The notes beneath the pieces are model-generated. The model was given only the letters and a program-made list of their open reading frames with translations, made no database searches and was not told the DNA's origin. Made by a program: the position numbers and the translations under genes. DNA of 64,000 nucleotides, taken from Heterohyrax brucei (Eukaryota > Chordata > Mammalia > Hyracoidea > Procaviidae). Below, in pieces: positions 23,611 through 34,760 of the stretch (its first letter is position 1; each line of letters begins with the position of its first letter). Location of the stretch: assembly GCA_028571685.1 (NCBI GenBank), contig CM053166.1:58738111-58802110 (forward strand), written 5' to 3'.

Positions 23611-25232
23611 CTAGCCGACAATAAAATGGCCAGGAAAGTTGTGGTCACAGCAGCAGTAAAAATTCTGAGGACTGGTATACGATGCTTTTGTAATTCCCTT
23701 AATTTCACAGCAATTCAAGTCATTGTTTCTAGGGGATAGGTGTGTTTGTTTCATACTTGTGGAGAAATAATGGCTTAAACGTTTTTTTAAAAATTCCATC
23801 AGTAAATTGCTCATTTTCAAAAACCTTTACCTACCTTTAGCTTTGCAAAAGATAAAAGAAAGAAAAGGATTGGTTCCGAAGCACAGTATAAACCAAATCT
23901 GACTGATTCGAACATGCTGAAATTCTAAATGTGACTGTGCTCTAAGATATTTTTGCTTAATGTAGTCTAACGCTAATTCTTCCCTTCCCTAAAACTGCTA
24001 ATTTCCTAACTGCTTTCTGATTGGCATTTCTGAGGTCATTCCAATTCCTATGTCTGCCACTAGGGCTGCTACCATGTTCGTGTGGTGTGCATTCCTAAAA
24101 GACAATGCTTATCTTGTGCATTAATGTCTACATGAAAAGACAAAAGCCAAAGCTGAAGTAGAATGAAACTTTTCATTATTGAGTTCACTTACATGTTGTC
24201 ATTAGACCTCTCTTACAAAGCTAATTTTTCTGTGCCACTGTAAATTTCCAAACTCTGGACTCTTGTTTTCTGCTGTGTAGTAGTTCTTGAGGTAAACATT
24301 CCCATTGTTTGCTAAGGAACTAACTCATTGGAGCAGGTAGAGGGGAACTTCTGCACCCTTATAAAGGATGGGGTGTCCAAGATTCTAGTTGCTTTTATAG
24401 TGGGCAAGTGAAGCCCTGAGAGCAGCATAAACTAGAGCTAACTAAAGTTGTGGCCAAATACCACATCCTAAACAGAGCAGAGCAAGGGGCTCCGGTTAGC
24501 AAGCCTTATACAAACTACAGCTTGGAACACCTTGCCTGTGCCTCGCAGTTAAAAGATAACTGAATTGGACAAAGCTTACCACTGCCTCTCAGAAATACTG
24601 TGAGAAATACTTATTTTGGGGTAGAAGGCACTGTCCTTATGACTAAGCTGTATGTCTTGTGACCCTTATTACGTTCCAGCTTTGAGTAAAGTTGATGGAT
24701 CGTATCCTAACTCCAACACAATCCATGTGAGTCACAAAAGCTCTCTTGGAACTCCTAACATAGGCAGCTAACCAGGGCAGAATAAAAAATTTGTGATACT
24801 CATACAAATACCTCAAAAGAAAGAAACCTAACAGAAAGCAGGACTACATCCTAGGAAACTGCTCCAATGCTTCCAGGAAGCATATCACAAGGGTCACAGT
24901 AAAACACGAAGATTAGGATTTCGCAGGTGTTTTAGGAAGCAATTATAATTGTTAGGTGACACCATTTGCACTTTAGATAACAGAAGTGGAACTCTGAAGA
25001 GGATATGGATAGGAAAGATGAATGACAGCCAGAGAAAACTATTGATCTGAATCAGAAAAGTCTGAAGGGGTCACTTTTAGAGAACTGAAAATGTACTTTC
25101 TTCTTGAAATTTCAGCCTGGCAAAAAGTAATGTTTATGTTAATCTAGAATTCTCTTTTCTACCAACTGAAACAACATCTCATAGCCTCTTAGGAAAATAT
25201 AAATAAAATTTCCTTATATATCCATTTAAAAA
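23611..25232. other. Unassigned intronic sequence
   Basis: About 1.6 kb in which I recognise no repeat, exon or RNA gene. Confidence 0.35.
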
Positions 25233-25376
25233 AGAGAAACCCAAGCCAGTTGCTAACAAGTCAATTCCAACTCCTAGTGACCCTATTAGGACAGAGTAGG
25301 ACTGTCACCATATAAAATTTCCAGGGAGTACATGATGAATTACAACTACTGACTCTGGTTAGCAGCCACAGCACCC
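25233..25376 (-). repeat. AfroSINE (short form)
   Basis: CAATTCCAACTCCTAGTGAC, then GGTTAGCAGCC. The head end is lost. Confidence 0.88.
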
Positions 25377-25429
25377 GTTTCCATAATTAAATCAGTGAAC
25401 TCAGTAATTTAAATTAAAATTTAAACCGA

Positions 25430-25750
25430 TTGCTGGGATGAAAATTAAACTCCTCTCAGCTGTGTTATTTACTAGCTGTAGGATCTTAGAGGAAACCCTG
25501 GTGGCATAGTGGCTAAGTGGTATGGCTGCTAGGTTGCTAACCAAAAGGTAGGCAGTTCAAATCTGCCAGGTGCTCCTTGGAAACTGGGGCATTTCTAGTG
25601 TGGCCTATGAGTCCCAATCTACTCCACAGCAAAGGGTATGGTTTTTGAGTTGATCATTTTACAAACGCTATTGAACTCTTTAAGCCTCAAATTTTCTCAC
25701 ATCAAAAGGGAGTAACCCCACTCATCTCTTAATGTAGTATTTGCTGCTCA
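25430..25750 (+). repeat. MIR split by an AfroSINE
   Basis: Left half 'tatttactagctgtaggatc' (25430-25490) and right half 'actctttaagcctcaaattt' (25650-25750) are adjacent parts of MIR, separated by the SINE at 25491-25649. Confidence 0.75.
25491..25649 (+). repeat. AfroSINE (short form) inside a MIR
   Basis: GAAACCCTGGTGGCATAGTG head with an 11-base local duplication around GGCTGCTAGGTTGCTAAC. Confidence 0.93.
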
Positions 25751-26147
25751 AGACCTGGCACAGAATACGCTTTTCTTCCATTTCATTTCCCAAAGACTTT
25801 CAGGACCACTTTGATTCACTGTTTTCTCCCTTTATGTAATACACAGAGCATTTAAATTCTGTACCACTGATTGTATTAATCTGAATGCTTGGCTTGCTTG
25901 CGGTATCTCTTGCATTTTCAAAGACTAAACTAACATACTTGCTCACACGCCACTAGCAACATAGTAGGAATTTGGTAAATGTTGAATGAATCATACTGAG
26001 TTAATAAAAATATTAAGAACCAAAAATAGGATAAAAAATGGCAAAGCTTGCACCTGTACGGGAATTCTTATTCAGTAATTATCCATGATCTGACCATCTT
26101 TTTAAAACCATACTTCTGATTTTCCTTGGCTCCGTGGTTGACTGACA

Positions 26148-26820
26148 TCTGTGGTAGCCAGCTTCTAAGATGGCTCTCAGTGCTATTTATTCCACCCACA
26201 ATGAGTCAAAGTGGCTCTATGTGACCTACAGGATACCACAGAAGTGATAGTGTTCCCTTCCAGCAGCTACATCAAAAGAGGTACTGTAGCTACTGCCACC
26301 TTGGTCTCTTGAATTGCTTGCGTTAGGAAGAGCCAGTCACTATGATGTGAAGATACTCTACAACACTATAGAGAGGGACTGAGATCTGTGGCCTATGCCA
26401 AAGCCAAACCTATTGCTGGTGAGTTGATTCTGACACACAGTGACCTTGAAAAGAGCACAACTGTCCCATAGGGTTTTCAAGGCTGTAAATGTTTATGGAA
26501 GTAGACCACCACATCTTGATCCTGCCACGAGGCTGGTGGGTTTGAACCACTGACATTTCTTTCTGTTATCAATAGTTGAGCACTTTAACCACAGTGCTAC
26601 CAGGGATTCTCTGTATAGTTTATCAATCTGTCAGCTGAGTAACCTCTTACGATGCCTAAAGCCCCACCTGACTGTGCCCCACCCTGAGCTAGAACTGCCC
26701 AGCTGAATTACTGCCAAATTTCTGACCCACAGAAACTGAGAAACAATAACAATTATCGTTTTAAACCACCAAATTTTGGAGTTTTTTTTTAATGCAGAAA
26801 TAAATACCTAGTACACCACC
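26148..26820 (+). mobile_element. MLT1-like LTR, split by an AfroSINE
   Basis: Ends 'tttctgacccacagaaactg', 'cgttttaaaccaccaaattt', 'aatgcagaaataaatacct', typical of MLT1 3' ends. The 5' part starts 'gtggtagccagcttctaaga'. The SINE at 26397-26610 is inserted. Confidence 0.72.
26397..26610 (-). repeat. AfroSINE (long form)
   Basis: GTTGATTCTGACACACAGTG; middle GGCTGTAAATGTTTATGGAA; end TGCTACCAGGGATTC. Confidence 0.92.
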
Positions 26821-26989
26821 TAAGACTGTATAAGGCATAAGATCTAGTAGCATCAAGTAATGTAGTAAAAATTAGGTTATGCTGACTTTTAAGTTTAGAC
26901 TAAACACGTATTTAGACTACCCAAAATGTATAATTTTAGAACAGAAAGTCTGCTGATGTCTAATCGCTGGAATTCTTGTGGTAATTAAT

Positions 26990-27640
26990 CCTTGACTTGC
27001 CTCTTTAAAACAGCTCCTTGGGAAACTGGCTCTGCCTTCAAAATAAGAGCCAGAATTCAACCACCTCCCATGATCTTCACTATCTACCACCCTAAATCAA
27101 GCTGTTAAGACCTCTCATCTAGATTATTACAATAGCCCCTTGACTTTCTTTTCGGGCTTCTACTGTTTTTTTTTTTTTTTTTTTTTCCCTTGAGCTCTGA
27201 TGGTATGGTAGTTAAGAGCCACGGCTGCAGAGAGGAAACAGTTGGCAGTTTGAATCTACCTGCTGCTCCTTGGAAACTATGGGGCAGTTCTACTTTGTCC
27301 TATAGGGTGTCTATGTGTTGGAAATTCACTCAGTGGCAATGGGTTTAGTTTTTACGAGTTTTTACCCACAGTATCTTCTCAGACAGTATCAGCCAGATTC
27401 CTGTACCTGAAAGCCTTCTGTGGCTTCCATTTCACAAAGTGTGCAACCTAAAAAAGGTTCTTGTAGTATCCACAGTTATTAAGTCTCTCACTCATTAGTT
27501 TTCTGTCCTCATCTTCTAGCACTCTCCTCACTGTACCTCAATCAAACCAGGTATGCTACCATCTGAGGGCTTCCATACAGGTTGTTTCCTCTCTGCTTGG
27601 AATGCTCTTGTCCTAGCTGTCTTCCTGGCATAAGTCACAC
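26990..27640 (+). mobile_element. L2 3' region split by an AfroSINE
   Basis: 'ctagattattacaatagccc' before and 'cctgaaagccttctgtggct' and 'ctctctgcttggaatgctct' after the SINE are consecutive L2 3' UTR blocks. Confidence 0.7.
27163..27355 (+). repeat. AfroSINE after a T-run
   Basis: A T-run of about 21 (27166-27186) precedes the head GAGCTCTGATGGTATGGTAG; tail TCAGTGGCAATGGGTTTAG. Confidence 0.88.
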
Positions 27641-27744
27641 ACACTGAGTAACTAGACCAAGGATATGGACCTACAGCTTATTTCAAAACACTGTCATGAG
27701 TCATAATAGAAGGTAGAAAAAACTACAGTTCTGTCCCTGGAAAC

Positions 27745-27895
27745 TTAAATGAACTTTCTGAGCTTTGATTTTTCTCACCTTAAGAATGAAGTACCATTAT
27801 GTCTTTAAAATAAAATAACATTTCACAAGCAGTTGCAAAGATTGAATAAGACATGCAGGTGAAGCACATAGCAGGATATCTGGCACACTGAATGT
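27745..27895 (+). repeat. MIR
   Basis: 'tgaactttctgagctttgat', 'aagattgaataagacatgca' and 'aggatatctggcacactg' follow MIR order. Confidence 0.6.
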
Positions 27896-28157
27896 GATGA
27901 TGGTGATGGAAACAGTAGAAGCTACAGTAGCAGCTAGCAGTCAATTAGACGGGAGATGTGGAGGTTTTCGGATTGAGTAAATGAAGGCATGTCATTGAGT
28001 TTGGGGACAACAGAAAAAAGTAGAGAGCAAGAGAATTAGTTAAAATTTAGTAGCTCCTTGTTAACTGTCTCTTAGACCAAAGGTGCTTAAGCCCCCCAAA
28101 AGTAACATTAAAACTACCAGTACCTATCAATCACAAGTTTTCATTTTTCTTTTACAG

Positions 28158-28212
28158 AGAAATACCAGCAAACATCAAGGAGAATTTAACACAACCAATG
28201 TGATGAAATAAG
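28158..28212 (+). other. Candidate GPR82 5' non-coding exon A
   Basis: A 55-nt segment bounded by a strong acceptor (pyrimidine tract then TTTTACAG, AG at 28156-28157) and a strong donor (AAG followed by GTAAGTAC at 28213). It is 3.8 kb upstream of the GPR82 coding exon on the same strand, about the distance I remember for the human leader exon. Near its 3' end it contains two minimal ORFs, ATG-TGA (28198-28203) and ATG-AAA-TAA (28203-28211). A further first exon would be expected upstream if the acceptor is used. This rests on splice signals and position only. Confidence 0.5.
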
Positions 28213-29118
28213 GTAAGTACTGGGGGTTTGGGGAAACAGCAAAGTGTTTCTATTAATTTTAAATGAAGACTTCTGATAAAGTATTCATTCAGCTTTAATG
28301 AAATGAGATTTCAGTTCTCTTTGTCAGAGTCCCCCTCACTTAACTACCCAAGGAAGGGTAGTGCTCGACTGAGGTCTGGTTCTAGCTGTACATACTTAGC
28401 TTTCATTTTAATAGTAGTTTGCAGACTAAGTAAACAATCCTATACATAAAATTGACGTCACAAGTCTTGATGTCACAATTCATTTTATCAAGGTGTATTT
28501 TATTTTCCCATTCTGACACTTTCCAAGATTCCCTAAAATCCTATTTGGAGATGCTTCAAACTATGTACTACTTTAATTGGAATGAAGGCAGGACAGTATA
28601 GTTGGAGTGGAGTAGTGGCTTTGGTCAAGGTGGAACCCAAATCCCTGCATATAGTTTGCTTATCTGGACTTAGCTTCTTCAACCTGAAAACAAAAGGTTA
28701 TGACCTAGAGATGACCATGAAATTCTCTGTGAGCTCTATATTTGATACTAGTAAGCTGCTCTAGGCAAGAAAACAGACTTTTGTTTCCCTCTTATTCCTG
28801 ATAAAGATGAATACAAAAAAGTCACCCACAAACTGTTTTACAGACTAGTTTGTAAACTACTATTTAGGTGGGCCTCTGCAGAATGGTTTCCTCTACCACT
28901 GTGCAATATAAAATTATCTAAGGCAGATTAAACCGCTGACCCAACTTCAGCAAATCATGCTAGTAAAGATCACTGACGTAAGTACAGCAGTGTCCAACAA
29001 CTTCCTCTTAGTACAAAAATAGAGAAATGTTATTTTTGTTTCAAGGCAGTAGTTGCTACATTTACCACAACTATAGAATTTTAATACTTTTTTAATTTTC
29101 TTTTTTTTTCTGCTGCAG

Positions 29119-29247
29119 TTTTTGTCAACTGAGAATCTTACTTGTACTGACTGAAATAGAAGAATACTGGAACAGTGGTGCTGGAAACTGTGCATCACTA
29201 CCCGGAATAACATATACAGTCTTAGCTGGCATAAACTACTAGTACAG
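29119..29247 (+). other. Candidate GPR82 5' non-coding exon B
   Basis: A 129-nt segment after a long T/C tract ending CTGCTGCAG (AG at 29117-29118) and before a donor ACAG followed by GTAAGG at 29248. It contains no ATG, which suits a leader exon spliced to the coding exon at 32004. Intron lengths would be 906 and 2,756 nt. This is inferred from splice signals alone; it may be alternative or unused. Confidence 0.45.
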
Positions 29248-30039
29248 GTAAGGCTCATCTATTCATTTTTAGCTTAGAAGTTAACTATATAGAAATTCTG
29301 ACAGGACTAAACTTCAAATTGTCAAAACAAATCATTAAGAAAGGTAGTCAGCCTTATAAGTATGCAGATAATCATTAGTAACTGACATCAGTGTTCTAAA
29401 ACTGCTGAGAGGAACTTTCAGAAATTCTCTGGAAATTAATTCTGTTTAGGTAATGTAATTTTTATTTCATTTCTTAAGCTTTAGAGCATTTTCTAAATTT
29501 GAGAAAAGAACTATCAATATGTGTTGTATAATCCAAGTTTATTTTTTAAAAAAAGATATAGATACAAGCAAGTTTGGTGTTTGGGAAGCTATAGATTGTT
29601 CTTGTGATATTCCCTTGAAGACTGAACCTCATCTGTTTAATAAGGTCAGCTGCTGATAGTCTTTTTAAATCTGCCTGTTCTAAAGCATCTATTAGTGTGA
29701 AATGGAAAATTAAGGCAGTAGACTCGAGTACTATGCGATACTAGATGCTATGAGAAGTGGGCCAATTAAAAAAAGGAATACTATTGGTCCTAATACAGAA
29801 GCAGGGTTACCTTTACAGATTTTGGTATATCATGCATTATTACTGATATAAGACAGGGACCAGTGCTTTTAATATCATCAACAAGTAACATTTCACTGTT
29901 GATGTAAATTAAAAATTGACTTGAATAGATACATTTTTCTTAAAAAACATGTCTCATTTCACTATTCTACTGGTTTTTAAAATTATGTGACTCTAGGTTA
30001 GGTTTTATGTATTTTATAACTGGATCTATACTAACTGTA
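29248..30039. other. Unassigned sequence between candidate exon and repeats
   Basis: No recognised repeat or exon. Confidence 0.35.
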
Positions 30040-30198
30040 GAAAACCTGGTGGTGTAGTGATTTAGAGCCATGCCTACTAACCAAAAGGTCAGCAATTTGA
30101 ATTAATCGGGTGCTCCTTGGAAGCCCTAATGGGGCAGTTCTACCCTGTCTTACAGGGTTACAATGAGTTGGAACCCACTCAGTGGTAGTGAGTATTTT
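30040..30198 (+). repeat. AfroSINE (short form)
   Basis: GAAAACCTGGTGGTGTAGTG head; tail reads GAGTTGGAACCCACTCAGTG. Confidence 0.92.
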
Positions 30199-30326
30199 GT
30201 ACTAGCTTCAACCACATTCCAATTCAGCAGAGTGCAGTGGTTTCAAAGACAGACTCACTGAAGCATATGAATTGTTCTTTATATAAAATTACAACTGAAG
30301 GAAAATAAAATAATAGAGACACTGGA

Positions 30327-30484
30327 ACAACCGAAACACCTTGCCATGGAGTGGATTTCCACCCAGTGACCCTATACAGAGAGTAGAACTACTCCACATG
30401 GTTTCCAAGAAGCAGTTTGTGGATTTACACTTATGACCTTTTGGTTAGCAACCATGCTCATAACCACTTACCACCAGGGCCCTG
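30327..30484 (-). repeat. AfroSINE (short form)
   Basis: CCTTGCCATGGAGTGGATTT, then CCTTTTGGTTAGCAACC, ending CCACCAGGGCCC. Confidence 0.92.
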
Positions 30485-30660
30485 ATGAAGACATTAGTGG
30501 ACATTAACGACATTGCACAGCCCTTAAGCTTTCAAGTCTTTGGGTGGCTTGTTTGGTTCAGAAGTTACTTCAAAATTATAATATGATTTGAAAAAAAATT
30601 GCTGTAATCTGAGATGCAAAAAATAAGTACTACTACTCTTAAAGCGAGGTAAAATTCAAA

Positions 30661-30866
30661 AACAAAAAGACAGTGCTGTCAAGTCTGTTTCTATTCATCT
30701 TGACCCTACAGGACAGGGTAGAACTGCTCTACATACAGCATTATCGAGGCTGTAAATCTTTATGGAAGCAGACTGCTGCATCTTTCTCCTGCAAAGTGGC
30801 TGGTAGCTTGGAACTGCTGAACTCTTGGTTCACAGCTCAGCATTTTAACCACTGTGCCACAAGGAG
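30661..30866 (-). repeat. AfroSINE (long form)
   Basis: GACCCTACAGGACAGGGTAG, middle GGCTGTAAATCTTTATGGAA and TCTTTCTCCTGC, end CTGTGCCACAAGG. Confidence 0.92.
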
Positions 30867-32003
30867 ATTTGCCAGGGGTGGGCTAGGGTAATTAAGACTC
30901 TTAGAGAGGTGCACATGATTTTTGTTTATTCAATAAACAGAAAATGTGATTGTAAAAAAATTGAAAAACCTTGTTCTAGATTACAAAATGGTAGAGAATA
31001 TGGTACACAGAAAGTGATGACAAAGCAGAGAAATGCTGCAGATTCTACATAATTCTTTGATCAGAGTCCAAAAACATTTGTCAGTCTTACCCGAAAGAAA
31101 TGAGGAAATAGGAGAAAAATAAGAATAATTTGTATGTGACTCTCTGGCACTTTGTGTACCCTTTAAATCAAGAAAGATTTAAAACTAAGACCTTAAAGAA
31201 GCCAAGAAGCACACCTGCATTTATGCTGTTATTAAAACATCCTCTGAAAAACCCAAAAAGCCTAAATTACACATGAGGGACACATGAGGGTGTACTAACC
31301 AACCAGCCTAGCAACTGCCATTTAGCATGCAATTTTGAATTCACTTTTCAATGAAGTATGACAGCGTTAAATATTTTAAATGAGAAGTTACTGATGTTCT
31401 TGGCTTTTGGTGTCTATTTGTGGTCACTACACGTTCCTGTTTAATTTAGGATTTTGCTTGAGTTTTTGATTATATAGAATTTCCTTCCAAAATATGAAGA
31501 GATTCTTCTGATGTTATTACATTATAGAGGACTGTTTTAATGTAGCAATGAAAAGACGCCATTAATGTGCTAATTAAAAAAATCTATCTTCTCTCTACTA
31601 ATATGGTCACAAAATACTTCTGTAATACTTTCCTTTACCCAGTATGTACTATCTGCACGTACCATATAATTTCTAAAACGATATTGCTAGGCAAAGTCAA
31701 TCTCATTTACAAATTTTGTTGTAAGAACTATAAATTCCTCTAGCAATGGTAAACACCAGGCATTTAACTATTTGCATCAATTTTGTTTTTTAGACAAAGG
31801 GCACTGTTCATCACAATAATCAACTTTTTGTATTTAATTCAACTGAAAAATCGTGATTTAAATAGGTGAGAAGGCATCTATAATTTCCTTTCTGTCCAAT
31901 ACATTTTTGTTACAAATCTGTCTCAACCGATGCTTTTTAAAGAAAGAATTCAGCTTCAATGCATCTATAATTTTAATAGTAAATATTTGCAATTCTGTTT
32001 TAG
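30867..32003. other. GPR82 proximal upstream flank
   Basis: AT-rich intronic sequence of GPR82 if the leader exons are real. No repeat recognised. Confidence 0.35.
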
Positions 32004-32037
32004 CTCCTGTGCCAAAATTCAAGAAAATCTGGCATAA

Positions 32038-33039
32038 ATGAGTAACAATTCAACATGTATTCAACCATCTATGATCTCTTCCATGGTTTTACCAAGTGCT
32101 TATACTGTCCTTTGTATCGTGGGTGTCTTTGGAAACTCTCTCTCCCAATGGATATTTTTAACGAAGATAAGTAAGAAAACATCAACTCACGTCTATTTAG
32201 CACATCTTGTGACAGCAAACTTACTTGTATGCAGTGCCATGCCTTTCATGAATATCTATTTCCTGAAAGGTTTTCAATGGGAATATCAATCTGTACAATG
32301 CAGGGTAATCAGTTTCTTGGGGACTCTATCCATGCATGTAAGTATGTTTGTCAGTCTCTTAATTTTAAGTTGGATTGCCATAAGTCGCTATGCTACTCTA
32401 ATGAAACAGGATTGTATACAAGACGCCACTTCATGCTATGAGAAAATATTTTATGGCCATTTACTGAAAAAATTTCGCCAGCCCAATTTTGCCAGGAAAC
32501 TATGTGCCTATATATGGGCAGTTGTACTGGGCATAATTATTCCAGTTACAATATACTATTCAGTTGTAGAGGCTACAGAAGGAGAAGAGAATCTGTGCTA
32601 TAATCGGCAGATGGAACTGGGTGCCACAATCTCTCAGGTTGCAAGTCTCATTGGAACAACATTTATTGGATTTTCATTTTTAATAGTAGTAACGTCATAC
32701 TACTCTTTCGTCAGCCATCTGAGAAAAATAAGGATTTGTACAACTATTATGGAGAAAGGTTTGATTTACCGTTCTGTGAAAAAGCATCTTTTGGTCATCC
32801 AAATTCTACTAATAGTTTGCTTCCTTCCATACAGTATTTTTAAACCCATTTTTTACATAGTATACCAAAGAGAGGACTGTCAACAACTGAATTATTTAAT
32901 AGAAATAAAAAACATCCTCACCTGTCTTGCTTCAGCCAGAAGTAGTACAGACCCCATTATATTTCTTTTATTAGATAAAACGTTCAAGAAGTCAATATAT
33001 AATCTTTTTACAAAATCTAGTTCACCACACACCACATAA
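32038..33039 (+). CDS. GPR82: GPR82, orphan class A GPCR
   Basis: An intact single-exon frame of 333 codons, close to the roughly 336 of human GPR82. Seven hydrophobic segments can be followed. The N-terminus is short, with overlapping sequons at N3 and N4. G32-N33 marks TM1, C88 and C187 are the expected TM3/loop-2 disulfide pair, W160 marks TM4, CFLPY at 261-265 is TM6 and D305-P-I-I-F309 is TM7. Several normally conserved positions differ: TM2 reads LVTANLL with Asn61 where Asp is usual, the DRY triplet is S116-R-Y, and the TM7 motif ends in Phe. No ligand is established. The coding exon probably starts at 32004, after an acceptor ending in TTTTAG (AG at 32002-32003). The start context is weak (T at -3, A at +4), but no ATG lies between the acceptor and the start. 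The gene is on the same strand as GPR34, 25 kb away, and antisense to CASK. Confidence 0.97.
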   Translation: MSNNSTCIQPSMISSMVLPSAYTVLCIVGVFGNSLSQWIFLTKISKKTSTHVYLAHLVTANLLVCSAMPFMNIYFLKGFQWEYQSVQCRVISFLGTLSMHVSMFVSLLILSWIAISRYATLMKQDCIQDATSCYEKIFYGHLLKKFRQPNFARKLCAYIWAVVLGIIIPVTIYYSVVEATEGEENLCYNRQMELGATISQVASLIGTTFIGFSFLIVVTSYYSFVSHLRKIRICTTIMEKGLIYRSVKKHLLVIQILLIVCFLPYSIFKPIFYIVYQREDCQQLNYLIEIKNILTCLASARSSTDPIIFLLLDKTFKKSIYNLFTKSSSPHTT

Positions 33040-33145
33040 TAGAGAAGTGTTCATGTGACTATTAGGGATATAAAACTACATGATTAAGATGGCATAGCTT
33101 AGTCGATAGCATGTGTTGATAAAATCTCTTTGGCTTTAAAATATA

Positions 33146-33151
33146 AATAAA
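33146..33151 (+). promoter_or_regulatory. GPR82: GPR82 polyadenylation signal
   Basis: AATAAA about 107 bases after the GPR82 stop, in an AT-rich 3' flank. It would give a short 3' UTR. A distal signal in the L1 3' end near 34203 is an alternative. Confidence 0.45.
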
Positions 33152-33554
33152 TATGTACACTCATAAATCTCCATTTATAGTTCTATTCATACTGAAAGTG
33201 TGCAGACTTTCACAGACAAAAGTCAAGCCCATTCAAGGGATCCTGTTGCACTGCATATCAAACCAACAGCCCATTTCTGTTTAAGTTCAACTGTGGATGT
33301 GTCAGTTCAGAACACATTTCACAACTGTAGAATATAGAAGCAAGTGGTTTATGACTCCTTTTTAGTTAGACTACAAGGGCATATTTCTGGCTAGTGTTTG
33401 TTTTGTTGGTAGTTTTTTTTTCTTTAACACTTTAAAAAAATGAGTGAAGAGGAGAAATGAATAGAAAATTCTCATACATAAGTCCTGTTTAAATGCATGA
33501 ATAATGTAGTATTTCACTAACTAGTTGGTAGATAAGAATTATCTTAGGTGAAGC

Positions 33555-34222
33555 GAAGGACAACACAATATAGGGGATGTCAGCACAACCTGAACGTAAA
33601 AAGCTAAGAAGTTTCTTGAATTAGTCAAATACTTATGGGAAAGCAGAGCAGGGTGCGGGTCTGGGGACCATGGTTTCATGGGATATCTGGGTCAAATGGC
33701 ATAACCAAGTTTATTAACAAAATGTTATGCACCCCATCTTGGTAAGTGGTGTCTGGGGTATTAAAAGCTGGTGAGCAGCCATCTAAGTTGCAACAGTTGG
33801 TCCCAACCTACCTGGAGCAAAAGGAGAATGAAGAACATCAAAGACACAAGAAAAATAGGAGCCCAAGAGGCACAAAGGCCACATAAACCAGAGACTCCAT
33901 CACATCAGCCTGAGACCAGAAGAAATAGCCATTCTTGAAGTCAACTCTGAGACAAAGGTTAAACTGGACAATGAGACATAAAGGATACCTATGAAGAGTG
34001 CTGCTTGCTCAAGTAGGTAACACGACTAGATTGGCAGCTCCTTTCCGGAGACAAGTGATGGCAAAACGACAGGAGCTGGTTAATGGACATGGGAAATGAA
34101 GGGTGGAAAGAGTGCACTGTCACATTATAGGGAAAAACCTAGGGTCACAAAACAATGTGTGTATAAGTTTTTGTATGAGAAACTAAACTTACTTAAAGCA
34201 CAATAAAATAAAATAAAAATTA
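33555..34222 (+). mobile_element. L1 3' UTR, 5'-truncated copy
   Basis: Matches in sense the antisense L1 at 36590-37140: 'ggagcaaaaggagaatgaag' then 'gacacaagaaaaa'. Ends 'cttaaagcacaataaaataa' with a repeated A-rich tail. Starts about 0.5 kb after the GPR82 stop. Confidence 0.78.
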
Positions 34223-34447
34223 CCAGGCTTAAATTCTGTCTAAATGCATGAATAGTGTATTATAAAATCTAAGGTTTTATAGAATATTTATTCCAATATT
34301 TATTTAATAAGTAGATAAGACATTTTAAATATTTGAATTAGGTTTTGTCAATATGTCAGTCTATTACATTGTATTTTTCTCTATTCACTATAAATGTTAT
34401 TAATGACTATAGCACATAAATGAATTTTTGTGAAAGGGTGGTAAAGA

Positions 34448-34630
34448 CAGCATAATAGTATGGTAGGTAAGACAATGGTCTCTGGAGTTAGATTCCCTGA
34501 ATTCAATCTGGATTCACCTAATTTAGCCAGACAATGTTATACAAACTACTTCAGGTATCAATTTCTTAATTTATAGAATGGAAAAATACTACATAACTCA
34601 CAGGTACTGTTAAACTATATGATGTACTAT
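34448..34630 (+). repeat. MIR
   Basis: 'gacaatggtctctggagtta', 'ttccctgaattcaatctgga', then 'ttcttaatttatagaatgga'. Confidence 0.75.
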
Positions 34631-34631
34631 T

Positions 34632-34760
34632 ATAAGTAGCTAACACTTACTCAACAAATATGTTCCAGGCACTTTAATACACACTTATCATTTTAATCAG
34701 CTCAGCTATACCATGCCCATTTACTGATTGAGAAAACTGAAGGACAGAGTTATGTCACCC
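34632..34760 (-). repeat. MIR, opposite orientation
   Basis: Reverse MIR 'tgttccaggcactttaatac', then 'tgattgagaaaactgaagga'. Directly abuts the plus-strand MIR, making an inverted pair. Confidence 0.7.
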
